This document shows, piece by piece, positions 9,228 through 17,497 of a stretch of 41,623 nucleotides of DNA. This DNA is from Secundilactobacillus pentosiphilus (GTDB taxonomy: Bacteria; Bacillota; Bacilli; Lactobacillales; Lactobacillaceae). The translations under genes were made by a program, and so were the position numbers. The notes beneath the pieces are model-generated. The model made no database searches. It saw nothing but the letters and a program-made list of their open reading frames with translations, and was not told where the DNA came from. Within the stretch, counting starts at the first letter, position 1. Each line of letters opens with the position of its first letter. Location of the stretch: NCBI RefSeq assembly GCF_002217985.1, contig NZ_BCMI01000023.1, positions 1-41,623 of the forward strand, in the 5' to 3' direction.

Positions 9228-11720
9228 TTAGAAGTGTAATTCTGTCCGTTGAATTAAATCTTTTTGTAATGGTTTGCCAAGTTCAACAAAGTAAGCACTG
9301 TATCCAGCAACCCGAACTAACATGTCTTTATAATTTTCAGGATGCTTTTGAGCGGCCCGCATAGTCTTGGAACTCATAATGTTAAATTGTACGTGCATCG
9401 GGCCTTTTGCAATATATGAATCAATGAAGTTCAGCAAATCATCTCGTCCTTGAACACCCGCCACAGCATCTTCTGGGAAACGTAAATTCATCAGTGTTCC
9501 GTTGGTAGCCAAACTGTGATCGACCTTTGCTAAGGAATTAACCAAAGCTGTTGGTCCGCAAATATCATGAGAACCAGCATCTGTGTGAACTGGACCCATG
9601 TTATCGGAAATGGCTTCACCCTTCTTACGACCATCAGCCGAAGCATGCGTATTCATCCCCATAGCAACGTTAGCATTCACAGAGTAAACGCCAGGACGGA
9701 AATCGCCACCACGTAAGTTCTTACGTCCCGTGATATGACGGCAATAGCATTCAAACATGTATTTAAACAGGTCATCGGCATAATCGTCGTCATTACCATA
9801 ATGGTGAACTTTAGAACTATTGACCATAGCGTACAGAATATCATGGCCTTCCCAGTTATCCTTAATTGCCTTTAATAATTCAGCACCGGTGCAATAATGG
9901 TCTTCAAAAACCAGCTGTTTAATTGAAGATAGCGAATCGGCACAAGTAGCAGTCCCACTTGCTTGTGGTCCAATACCGTTATATTTGGCACCGCCTTCAG
10001 TTAAGTCCTTGCCAGAATCCATGCAGTCACTGAAGAAGAGGGAAACGTATGGAAGCGGTTTCAATTGACGGTGTAAGGAATCAATGATGTTTAAACTACT
10101 GCACATTTGATCAGTCCAGTATTCGAACTGTTTATCCACGCTGGCTAATACTTCATCAAAACTCTTGTATTCTGCAAGGTTACCTGTATCGGGTCCTAAT
10201 TGCTTGCCGGTATTAAAACTACGGCCACCGTTTAAAACCATTTCCATCATTTTTGCCGTGTTAACGTAGGCAGCATCATGCCAACCATATTCCTTACCTG
10301 GTAAGCTCAATTCTACACAACCGACTACACAGTAATCCCGTGCTTCCTCTAAGGTCATTCCCTTACGCATCATCGCTTTAATTGCTGGCGCATCATTATA
10401 TAATTTGGGGTGCCCATAACCAGCACGAATACATTGAACCACTTTAGTCTTCAATTCATATGGTGTCTTTTCATGCATTCGAACACAAATCCAAGGATTC
10501 ATCATCCGTGTATGAACAGAACCTTCCAGCATTAACATGGTCAAATCGTTTGTTGCATCGTTACCTTCGCGATCAACACCGCCAATGGTTAGACTTTCAC
10601 CACCAAAGCCCCGGCCATTTCGAACAGCCATACTGCCCTTATCCTTTAGCTTAGTTGGATTATTCATCTTAACGTACTCAACTTCGAGCAGTTCCAGGGC
10701 TTGTTTCTTTGTCAGTGACTTCTTTTTCATATCAGCTTCGTAATATGGATATAACCACTGATCCATACGCCCATAAGAAATTGAATGACCGTTACTTTCG
10801 ACTTGAATTAAAGTAGTTGCAATATTAAATAGCTGTAATGCCTGCCAGAAGGTCTTTGGTGTGCCATCTGCAATCTGGTAACAGTTAGCAGCAATCTGTT
10901 TTAATTCTGTCTTCCGCTTCTTATCAGGTTCTGTTTGAGCCATCTTTTCAGCCAATTTAGCGTAGCGCTTGATGTATGTCCGAGCAGCTTCATGCATAAT
11001 GATAGCAGCTAGATAGAAATCCCGTTTAGAAGCCCATTCTGGATCCCGCTTACTCAATGCTGCCAGGTGTTCTTTTGCTTCTTTAATCAGGCCGACATAA
11101 CCAACCTTCATTAATTTTGCATAATCGATTGCTAAATGCCCAACACCTGCATAGTGGTAAAGGTTAGTCTGAAAAATCTTTTCACCAACTTCAGACCCTT
11201 TCAACTGGTCCTTATCCAGGCTTGCTTGCAAATGGTCATCAATCGTCTTTCCTTTCCACCACTGACAGAGATCCAGAATTTCTTGACGATCTTTATCATT
11301 ACGGATAAAGAATTTATCATGTTCCCGTTCTTCAAACGGTGAGTGACGAATTTCATCAATGATCCAGTTAACTGAAAATTCAGGATAAATTGGCGCAGCT
11401 TTAGCTGGTGCAGCAATCTCACCTACAATTAAATCTTCATCATAAATGTAAAGTTTGGTATTTAATAAAACATTTTCAAAAGCATAAGCACATTGGAGTT
11501 TCCGTGAGCAGGATTGATGCTTTTGATACGATTCTGTTACCAAGCGAAGCCGTTCAACATCAATGTCATAAGGCCGGTCTAAAAAGGTTTGTCGTAAATC
11601 ATTTACCCGTGGAAATGGTGACCAATCAGCGTGATTAACTTGATAGCCCAGACCATAACTTTTATCGAAGGGTTCAATTCCAATTGCATTAGTATGATAT
11701 CTTTTTTCGGTGCTTAACAT
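9228..11720 (-). CDS. Glycyl radical enzyme, 830 residues, isethionate-lyase-like size and layout
   Basis: A PFL-like catalytic barrel followed by a glycyl radical domain. The radical site is Gly806 in RVAGYSAYF and the thiyl site is Cys468 in VVGCVELSLPGKEYG, with Glu470 two residues on. Length and Cys/Glu positions equal those I remember for isethionate sulfite-lyase (IslA/IseG: Cys468, Glu470). But the positions of the remembered sulfonate-binding residues Arg189, Gln193 and Arg678 are His189, Val193 and Val678 here, so isethionate is doubtful. Dihydroxypropanesulfonate (lyase or dehydratase) or another diol or sulfonate are alternatives. AAGGAGG lies 9 bases before the ATG. The activase is encoded 14 bases upstream. 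The enzyme should be active only without oxygen. Confidence 0.93.
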   Translation of the reverse strand: MLSTEKRYHTNAIGIEPFDKSYGLGYQVNHADWSPFPRVNDLRQTFLDRPYDIDVERLRLVTESYQKHQSCSRKLQCAYAFENVLLNTKLYIYDEDLIVGEIAAPAKAAPIYPEFSVNWIIDEIRHSPFEEREHDKFFIRNDKDRQEILDLCQWWKGKTIDDHLQASLDKDQLKGSEVGEKIFQTNLYHYAGVGHLAIDYAKLMKVGYVGLIKEAKEHLAALSKRDPEWASKRDFYLAAIIMHEAARTYIKRYAKLAEKMAQTEPDKKRKTELKQIAANCYQIADGTPKTFWQALQLFNIATTLIQVESNGHSISYGRMDQWLYPYYEADMKKKSLTKKQALELLEVEYVKMNNPTKLKDKGSMAVRNGRGFGGESLTIGGVDREGNDATNDLTMLMLEGSVHTRMMNPWICVRMHEKTPYELKTKVVQCIRAGYGHPKLYNDAPAIKAMMRKGMTLEEARDYCVVGCVELSLPGKEYGWHDAAYVNTAKMMEMVLNGGRSFNTGKQLGPDTGNLAEYKSFDEVLASVDKQFEYWTDQMCSSLNIIDSLHRQLKPLPYVSLFFSDCMDSGKDLTEGGAKYNGIGPQASGTATCADSLSSIKQLVFEDHYCTGAELLKAIKDNWEGHDILYAMVNSSKVHHYGNDDDYADDLFKYMFECYCRHITGRKNLRGGDFRPGVYSVNANVAMGMNTHASADGRKKGEAISDNMGPVHTDAGSHDICGPTALVNSLAKVDHSLATNGTLMNLRFPEDAVAGVQGRDDLLNFIDSYIAKGPMHVQFNIMSSKTMRAAQKHPENYKDMLVRVAGYSAYFVELGKPLQKDLIQRTELHF

Positions 11721-11734
11721 ATCAATAAACCTCC

Positions 11735-12706
11735 TTAATTCTTTTTTACTGCTTCTACTTCTTTATCTTTAGTACCTACCAAACAATGAATGCCGCGCTG
11801 ATTAAAGTAGTCAGCAATTTGTTCAACATGTGCCTGAAATTCTTTCCGGTCAAAGTGCACGCCTTCCATGCCATAAGGAATATTCAACGCCTTATACTTT
11901 TCGACTCCTAGTCGCATGAAACTCAATAATTGTAAAGTTTCAACCCGGCCATGCAAGTCGTTTAAAATAAAATCAGCCGTTGCTTTGATATTAACCGGAT
12001 CATCATTCACATTAGGAATGACTGGAATACGAAGAATTAAACGTTGATTCAAATCAGCTAGTTTACGTAAATTTTCAAGTATCAGTTCATTACCGCCTCC
12101 CGTATATTTGCGATGGATTTTGGTATCCATTTGCTTTAAATCAGAAATCCAAAGGTCGGTGTTTGGCAAAACCTTTTCTACGTTTCGCCACTTTGTGTAA
12201 AATGTCGTTTCACAGCAGGTCTGAATGTCTTCTGCCTGACAAGCTTCAAACAGCTCTGCTACAAAATCACTCTGCATCAAGCTTTCCCCGCCAGAGACTG
12301 TTATCCCGCCACCAGAGCGCTGATAATAATCCTTATCTTTACGAATGACAGCCATGCATTCTGCAACTGACATTGACTTGCCCCACTGCTTAATTGCATC
12401 TGAGGGACAAGCTTCTGCACAAGCGGAATAATCTACTCCCTTTGAATTATCAATGGAAGTTAACTTGCCATCCGTAAAATTGAGAACCCCTTTTACGGGA
12501 CAAGCGGCCGTGCATAAGCCACATTTTTCAAGCGAAATACATTTCGAAGGGTAAGCGCCCCATTGAATCCTTGGCTTCCAGCTCTCTGGATTACTACACC
12601 ATTGGCACCTTAACGGACAGCCTTTTAAAAATAACTCTGTTCGCAGGCCTGGCCCATCATGAATTGTGAAACGTTGAATATCAAAAACAATTCCGTCTTT
12701 TGACAA
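11735..12706 (-). CDS. Glycyl radical enzyme activase (radical SAM)
   Basis: A 323-residue protein that installs the glycyl radical on the adjacent enzyme using S-adenosylmethionine and a [4Fe-4S] cluster. The N-terminal DGPGLRTELFLKGC is followed by the radical SAM motif Cys30-x3-Cys34-x2-Cys37. An inserted ferredoxin-like domain has a complete first set (Cys56, 62, 65, 69-Pro). Its second set retains only Cys96 and Cys100-Pro; Gly90 and Tyr93 stand where the first two cysteines are expected. The GGGITVSGGE motif for SAM binding is present. It is the first gene of the operon, placed so that activase and GRE are made together. Family assignment is secure; specificity follows from position. 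Confidence 0.95.
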   Translation of the reverse strand: MSKDGIVFDIQRFTIHDGPGLRTELFLKGCPLRCQWCSNPESWKPRIQWGAYPSKCISLEKCGLCTAACPVKGVLNFTDGKLTSIDNSKGVDYSACAEACPSDAIKQWGKSMSVAECMAVIRKDKDYYQRSGGGITVSGGESLMQSDFVAELFEACQAEDIQTCCETTFYTKWRNVEKVLPNTDLWISDLKQMDTKIHRKYTGGGNELILENLRKLADLNQRLILRIPVIPNVNDDPVNIKATADFILNDLHGRVETLQLLSFMRLGVEKYKALNIPYGMEGVHFDRKEFQAHVEQIADYFNQRGIHCLVGTKDKEVEAVKKN

Positions 12707-12727
12707 TTAACGTCACTCCTTTCAAAT

Positions 12728-12767
12728 TGGAAACGCTTTTATAATTTCCATGCTCAAATCATAACAA
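12728..12767 (-). promoter_or_regulatory. GRE operon promoter with overlapping cre box
   Basis: On the minus strand, TTGTTA (12762-12767), an 18-base spacer and TATAAA (12738-12743). TAAAAGCGTTTCCA (12728-12741) overlaps the -10 and probable start site and fits the cre consensus with two mismatches. CcpA bound here would block transcription, so the operon is likely repressed by glucose. Confidence 0.55.
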
Positions 12768-12793
12768 TCATGTCAAAACGTACCAATCGGCTA

Positions 12794-12820
12794 TAAGGAT
12801 TATTTTTACTAAGGAATCCT
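12794..12820. promoter_or_regulatory. Possible activator site upstream of the GRE promoter
   Basis: Two direct copies of TAAGGA start at 12794 and 12810. They also form the inverted pair AGGATT (12796-12801) and AATCCT (12815-12820). The element lies just upstream of the -35, a usual position for an activator. The nearby LuxR-type protein is the obvious candidate. This is pattern and position only. Confidence 0.3.
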
Positions 12821-12863
12821 CCTAACTTATCTGTGCCAGGAATCACAATCAAAAACTGGAGCA

Positions 12864-12896
12864 AAAAAAAGATCAAAGAAATTTTCTTTGATCTTT
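12864..12896 (-). terminator. Terminator of the LuxR-type regulator gene
   Basis: AAAGATCAAAGAAA pairs with TTTCTTTGATCTTT with a very small loop, followed on the minus strand by a run of eight T. It separates the regulator transcript from the GRE operon promoter. Confidence 0.75.
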
Positions 12897-13131
12897 CAGC
12901 TATCTACAAGCGCTTTACACCTGAATTTAGGCGTGGCTGCTCTAATTTAACTATTCAATTCTGTGCGTCATAATCACATTATCGGCACACTTGATAAGGA
13001 AATTAACGCTATCCCATATGTGAATGATATAACAATATGAATAGTTGCGACACCCCATCATTGGCCAAAAGCGAAGCATAGGGAATGTTCCTGATAATCT
13101 AACCTCATACAATTGCTTTTTTAATCACAAA

Positions 13132-14238
13132 TTAACCTTCTCTTCCAAATAATTGATACAGTTCAAACCTGCTGTTGATATCACACTTCGCATAAATATT
13201 TTCAACGTGTTTTTTTACCGTGTGGTAACTAACGACCATTCTTTCTGCAATTTCTTTGTAAGTTAATCCATCACACATGAGTTTAACAACTCTTTGTTCT
13301 GTTGGTGTTAAAGCTGCATCGCAGTGTTTGACACTTCTAACCGCTTTTTTCGGTTTTTCCTTGGCGATGGTAATCCAATGATACCGATCAACAATACCAT
13401 TAGAATATACTTGGTCAAAAGTGTGGATTTTAAAAACATAGTTCTTAATGATCCGGGTCTGAGGATGACTGCTTTCTTGTTCACCACTGGTGCCTAGCAA
13501 AAATGGCAACCAATTACAAGGCTCCTGACCACCGATTTGTTGAGCTATGGCGGATCCTAAAATACCCGTCAAACATTCAACTGCTTTTTGGTTATAACTC
13601 ATCACGTGTGTAAAATCATCAGTGACTAAGAATGCCTTTTCACCTGATGTAATAATTTTACTTTGAATATTTTGCACAATTTTTGATTGCTCGAACTTTT
13701 TAAAGTTTTTATACGAAGTGGCGATATAAACATAGACTCCCTTGAGTTGTTCAATCTCAGCTAACGTAAAATCACCCTGGGCCTTTGTCTTAAAGAACGT
13801 CACCTGAATATAAGCATTAATACCAAATGCCATCGTCACACTATAATGTGACTGAAAATTTGTTTCAATAAAGTGAACGTATTCAGACGTTTCATATTGG
13901 TTATTAGGTAATATATCCGTCGACTGGTATAATCTCGGCTTCACATTAAAGTAAGTTAAATGATCTCTAACAGCTTCTTGGTATATAATCTCTCGAATAA
14001 TGTCTTGCTGTATCAATTTTCGATATGGATGCTTAGACGAATCTTTCAAACTTCCCTGCTGCGTCGTCCAAGATAAAAAGTCCCCCTGCGTATCATAGTA
14101 TGTAAACAGGACTTTTCCCCACCCAAACGTATTTTTAATATAATCCAATAAAACCGGACTAAAAAATTCCTGAGCTGAAATTTGATAATCCGATAAATCG
14201 TTAAAAAAATCCACTGAATCAGGCTTTTTATTTGACAC
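13132..14238 (-). CDS. LuxR-type transcriptional regulator with an unrecognised N-terminal sensor region
   Basis: A 368-residue protein. The last 60 residues form a LuxR/FixJ-type helix-turn-helix (TPTEQRVVKLMCDGLTYKEI, then MVVSYHTVKKHVENIY). The first 300 residues have no receiver domain and no motif I recognise; a stretch around residues 190-290 looks PAS-like. The start is GTG at 14236-14238, with GGAGGGG 5-7 bases upstream. The in-phase ATG two bases away belongs to another frame. It is co-oriented with and next to the GRE operon but has its own terminator. It probably senses the pathway substrate or the redox state and activates the operon; that is inference from position. Confidence 0.8.
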   Translation of the reverse strand: MSNKKPDSVDFFNDLSDYQISAQEFFSPVLLDYIKNTFGWGKVLFTYYDTQGDFLSWTTQQGSLKDSSKHPYRKLIQQDIIREIIYQEAVRDHLTYFNVKPRLYQSTDILPNNQYETSEYVHFIETNFQSHYSVTMAFGINAYIQVTFFKTKAQGDFTLAEIEQLKGVYVYIATSYKNFKKFEQSKIVQNIQSKIITSGEKAFLVTDDFTHVMSYNQKAVECLTGILGSAIAQQIGGQEPCNWLPFLLGTSGEQESSHPQTRIIKNYVFKIHTFDQVYSNGIVDRYHWITIAKEKPKKAVRSVKHCDAALTPTEQRVVKLMCDGLTYKEIAERMVVSYHTVKKHVENIYAKCDINSRFELYQLFGREG

Positions 14239-14545
14239 ATTATCCCCTCCAGACTCATGAGGCTTATGATTGCTTTACAAATATATTTTGCATGAAAGCT
14301 TAAAAATACCTGTATTTTCATTATGCCGAATCGTTAAATCAAGTGCAACCTTTTCACAAAGAAACTCTTTTAGATACGTACAAACTTATCTTTAATGTGC
14401 AATACTGTCCGATGATGAAACTTTATTTTTATCTTTGGGGCTCTTTAACTTTTAGGTAATCTCTAAAAGGCCAAACTAAAAGCCTGATAGAAATACCGTT
14501 CTACCAGGCTTTACAAGGCGTTAAGCACTTGCTAAAATCTTAAAA
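14239..14545. other. 307-bp gap between the LuxR-type gene and tmRNA
   Basis: No gene was seen. It contains the leader of the LuxR-type gene, an inverted repeat AAAATAC-CT-GTATTTT at 14303-14318 that could be an operator, and the tmRNA terminator. Confidence 0.5.
14479..14512 (-). terminator. tmRNA terminator
   Basis: A 14-bp stem (14479-14492 with 14499-14512, one G.U pair) around a 6-base loop, 34 bases beyond the tmRNA 3' end. The following T run is short. Confidence 0.65.
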
Positions 14546-14914
14546 TGGAGATGGCGGGAGTCGAACCCGCGTCCAAGCATATCGCCATCCAGACCTCTAC
14601 GTTTATATTCAGACTATTTAAAATTCACTGTTCAATTCGCCGCCTGTCAGGGCCAAACATGAACAGCTAACCTGATTGATCTCTTCTGCAGACTTCAGAT
14701 GGGAGCCGACAGCGTAAGCCCACTTAATTTAAGACCCGTATCAAACCCATGGGCGAGATTAGGCGGATCCTTACTTAGCGCTTATTAGGCAGCTAATGCA
14801 AGAGATTTTGAACTGTTATTTGCAGTTAAAAATTAGGTGAGGGTTTTAACGTAGAACCTCGCTACGAAACGCAGTCCGAATTCGACCTATACCTGTCGAA
14901 TCCTTAACATCCCC
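14546..14914 (-). ncRNA. ssrA: tmRNA (ssrA)
   Basis: A 369-base transfer-messenger RNA that rescues stalled ribosomes with SmpB. The 5' end GGGGATGTTAAGGATTCGAC and the 3' end with the T-arm GGTTCGACTCCC and terminal CCA form the tRNA-like domain. The tag reading frame lies at 14785-14823: it resumes at GCA, encodes ANNSSKSLALAA and stops at TAATAA. With the alanine carried by tmRNA itself the tag is A-ANNSSKSLALAA, a typical Firmicutes degradation tag ending LALAA. It is transcribed alone. Confidence 0.96.
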
Positions 14915-14984
14915 ATAAAACTACAGTTACCAGTTTAGCATATTAATTCACACTTAGAAAGCCAAACGACTGCAGTTTCAACGT

Positions 14985-15350
14985 TTAAAACTCCGTAATA
15001 GCTTCGTCCTCAGACAATTCAAGCCAAAGCGTTAGTGCCAACGGATTAAAATTCGACCACGATGACATATCATTATATGCACGTGCTAATAACGTACACT
15101 TTTTGTGTTTCTTAAGCTCATCAAATACCGTTAGGGCAAAAGTGTTTTCTTCCAGATCCGAAATAACGGTTGGCAAACGGTGCTGCCACTCAGCAATTAA
15201 ATCTTGATAAATCAGCAGTTTACGGGCATTCTTAATCGTGTAGTCCACCCCTTGTGTTCTCAGCTCCGAAACGAAGTCTTGATACTCCTGCATCACAGCG
15301 TCTCGGGCTTCCCCCCACTGTTGTGAATTATACGTTGGAAACTTTGACAT
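14985..15350 (-). CDS. Hypothetical protein, 121 residues
   Basis: I do not recognise the family. The start is the internal ATG at 15348-15350 (MSKFPTYNSQQWGEARD), because AGAAGGG precedes it at good spacing; a longer reading from 15398 has none. The product is soluble, mixed helical and acidic at the C-terminus (LELSEDEAITEF), with no signal peptide. It lies just upstream of tmRNA on the same strand, without a clear terminator between them. Confidence 0.7.
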   Translation of the reverse strand: MSKFPTYNSQQWGEARDAVMQEYQDFVSELRTQGVDYTIKNARKLLIYQDLIAEWQHRLPTVISDLEENTFALTVFDELKKHKKCTLLARAYNDMSSWSNFNPLALTLWLELSEDEAITEF

Positions 15351-15399
15351 GTTATCCCTTCTAACCTGAAAATAGCAATTGGTACATAAACTAATCAAG

Positions 15400-15420
15400 G
15401 CCCGTCAAAAAATGACGGGC
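15400..15420. other. Small perfect hairpin upstream of the 121-residue gene
   Basis: GCCCGTCA and TGACGGGC form an 8-bp GC-rich stem around AAAAA. There is no T run on the plus strand. On the minus strand the loop reads as T but nothing follows the stem. It could lie in the leader of the minus-strand gene or be an operator; the function is unknown. Confidence 0.35.
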
Positions 15421-15631
15421 TCCACATTGCCTATGAACCAGACTAATGAGTTTCACTGAATTTGTCAACACACACGTTTTACCCTTAATCAGGTTGATTT
15501 TTATCCTTCAGTTCATCACCATTACAATCAAATGACTGCAACAGCACAGTTTAGTTACAATTCGGGGAATGCCGTTGTCAGTCAATGCTTATCATGCTAA
15601 CTTAAAAGTAAAGGGAAAAGGGAGGAAAATT

Positions 15632-16819
15632 ATGACAACAACATCTAATCATTTTACACGTACCATTTTAATAGCAGTCGCTGTACTGTTAGGCATGTTT
15701 AGCTTAATGTCACTGAAACCCGCAGCCGCTTCCGCTGCCAAATACAGTGTTGCCAGCAGCTCTAACATCACTAAAACAGCTTATCACCGTGCCTCGAGCA
15801 AAGGGTCCGTCTACAACATTAGCCACACCAAAAAGTTAGCTAGTTTAAGCCACTACCCGAATACCACCTGGTATGCCACTAAGAAGGTTACTTTAAAACA
15901 CGGTTCTACCAAAGCAATTTACTATGCCGTTAAGAACGGTGCTGGTAACGTTTCTGGTTATGTGTGGCACAGTTATTTAAAAAAGGGTAGTGCACCTCTT
16001 TACCTTAAATATGCTAAATCAGCAGTCGCCATGAATGCTAAAACCGATAAAGTGTTATGGTCTAAAAGTGAAAATACTCCTAGACCAATTGCCAGCGTGA
16101 CCAAGTTAATGACGCTTTACTTAGTTGAACAAAAAGTCGCCAATACCGGTTCTACATGGGATTCTAAAGTTAACACTTCATACTCCGGCTTGAAACGCAT
16201 GGGCGCGTCAAGTGTTTACGGCGGCTTCAAATTTAACGCAAATAGCTACACCGTCAAGCAGCTTTATCAAGCAGCGCTGATTGAATCCTCTAACAACGCC
16301 GCCATTGCCCTGGGTCAGTGGGTCGCAGGCGGTTCAACACCAGCTTACAATGCCAAGTTCATTGCCATGATGAACGCACAAGCCAAGAAATGGAACCTCG
16401 GTCGTGCAACCTACGTTTCTGCTAACGGAATGGAGCAATCTGCCCTTCGCGGCTACGGCTATTCTGTCAGCGGCGGTAACGCCAACATGGTCTCAGCAAA
16501 GGATGTTGCGCTGATTGCCAAACATTTGATTACCGAATATCCTTCGGTATTGTCCGATAGCAGTCGTGGCAGCATGACCGTTGCTGGTCAACTTTGCTAC
16601 AACTACAACAATCTCCTACCTGGCCGAAAGTATTACGACTCATCCTTGAAGGTCGATGGCCTCAAAACCGGTTATACTGACTTAGCAGGATACTGCTTTG
16701 TGGGGACCGGTCAAAAAGCTGGCCACGACCGGCTGATCACCGTCGTTTTACATGATGAAGACGAGTTTACTGAAACCCGTTCATTGATGCAGTACGTTTA
16801 TGCTCACAAACTGATTTAA
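15632..16819 (+). CDS. dacA: Serine-type D-Ala-D-Ala carboxypeptidase (PBP, peptidase S11)
   Basis: A 395-residue exported enzyme that trims D-alanine from peptidoglycan stem peptides. A signal peptide (about 1-35, cleaved near AAASAA) is followed by an SH3-like wall-binding region (about 37-122). The catalytic domain carries Ser155-Val-Thr-Lys158, Ser219-Ser-Asn221 and Lys345-Thr-Gly347. The start is the ATG at 15632, 6 bases after GGGAGG; the upstream in-frame ATG at 15569 lacks a site and would bury the signal peptide. The wall-binding module at the N-terminal side rather than the C-terminus is a lactobacillus-style arrangement. No C-terminal membrane helix is seen. Confidence 0.93.
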   Translation: MTTTSNHFTRTILIAVAVLLGMFSLMSLKPAAASAAKYSVASSSNITKTAYHRASSKGSVYNISHTKKLASLSHYPNTTWYATKKVTLKHGSTKAIYYAVKNGAGNVSGYVWHSYLKKGSAPLYLKYAKSAVAMNAKTDKVLWSKSENTPRPIASVTKLMTLYLVEQKVANTGSTWDSKVNTSYSGLKRMGASSVYGGFKFNANSYTVKQLYQAALIESSNNAAIALGQWVAGGSTPAYNAKFIAMMNAQAKKWNLGRATYVSANGMEQSALRGYGYSVSGGNANMVSAKDVALIAKHLITEYPSVLSDSSRGSMTVAGQLCYNYNNLLPGRKYYDSSLKVDGLKTGYTDLAGYCFVGTGQKAGHDRLITVVLHDEDEFTETRSLMQYVYAHKLI

Positions 16820-16835
16820 AACTCTACCTTATTAT

Positions 16836-16877
16836 AAAAAAATCTGACCATCCTTTGCGGGTGGTCAGATTTTTTTA
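16836..16877 (+). terminator. Terminator after dacA
   Basis: AATCTGACCATCC pairs with GGGTGGTCAGATT (one wobble) around TTTGC and is followed by seven T. The flanking A run makes it usable from both sides. Confidence 0.9.
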
Positions 16878-16955
16878 TCAACTGAATTGTCATTACGACG
16901 GTGTTATCATTAGCGCAAGGTCTTATCTCAAACACCGTTAGAAAGGAGCATTAAG

Positions 16956-17099
16956 ATGAAACAGATCCTTGTGGAACTGTTTGTATTGTTACTGACGATT
17001 CTCCTCTTCCTATTTGGCATGAGTCAGTTTCATCAACCCAACAGCTCCAAATCAGCCCAGCCGCAAGCAATTCATCCAGAGGTCGTTATCAAGTTTTAA
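16956..17099 (+). CDS. Small single-span membrane protein, 47 residues
   Basis: An intact short reading frame, MKQILVELFVLLL onward, with AAAGGAG 8 bases before the ATG. Residues about 4-23 form a hydrophobic helix; the rest is a short polar tail (SSKSAQPQAIHPEVVIKF). It ends 10 bases before the stop of the converging 90-residue gene. I do not recognise it. It could be a small membrane modulator or a leader, but the good ribosome binding site and clean membrane helix argue that it is real. Confidence 0.6.
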   Translation: MKQILVELFVLLLTILLFLFGMSQFHQPNSSKSAQPQAIHPEVVIKF

Positions 17100-17108
17100 G
17101 AAAACACG

Positions 17109-17381
17109 TTAACCATTCTCCGGATCATCAAGATCCCGTTCAATATCAATCCCGTACAGCTTATTAACAGCGGCCTCTCGTGGTGCCTGGTGAACAACTA
17201 AAATGGTTGTTGCGCCTTTACTGCTGACGTAACCGGCAAAAGAAGTGACTTCTTCAACCACGTATGCCAAACCGTCAGAATGGATGATGTATTGTCCAGC
17301 GACGGGCATCGTTTCAAAATAGACTTTATTCATGCGGATGTAGTCGTCTTCATCGTGTAAGACTACCATAACTTTATACAA
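17109..17381 (-). CDS. Hypothetical protein, 90 residues
   Basis: I do not recognise the family. The start is TTG at 17379-17381, with AAGGAG 9 bases upstream; the next ATG is too far from that site. The product is soluble and acidic, with predicted beta strands (YKVMVVLHDEDDY, GATTILVVH). No signal peptide or membrane segment is seen. Confidence 0.65.
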   Translation of the reverse strand: MYKVMVVLHDEDDYIRMNKVYFETMPVAGQYIIHSDGLAYVVEEVTSFAGYVSSKGATTILVVHQAPREAAVNKLYGIDIERDLDDPENG

Positions 17382-17497
17382 AACGAATCGCTCCTTCTTT
17401 AGCTTATTGCTATTAAACCACTATTAATTGCTTGCTGGCAACTCGCCTTTTCTCGATTAAAGATCATCTTCACCTTTTAACTGCGCAACGACACAAT

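Larger units (their letters stand above)
12707..13131. other. 425-bp gap between the GRE operon and its LuxR-type neighbour
   Basis: No credible gene was found on either strand. The gap holds, from left to right, the GRE operon promoter with a cre box, a possible activator site, a terminator for the LuxR-type gene, and about 230 bases of AT-rich sequence up to the LuxR stop. A weak palindrome with an AAGCGCTT core (about 12904-12918) is cre-like but one base too long. Confidence 0.6.

Noticed and set aside
12904-12918. AAGCGCTT palindrome between the GRE operon and the LuxR-type gene as a second cre box
   Set aside because: Arms are one base out of register with the cre consensus, and no promoter is adjacent.
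14046-14321. 91-codon minus-strand frame overlapping the start of the LuxR-type gene
   Set aside because: It is an out-of-frame shadow; the GTG-started LuxR frame has the domain structure and the spaced ribosome binding site.
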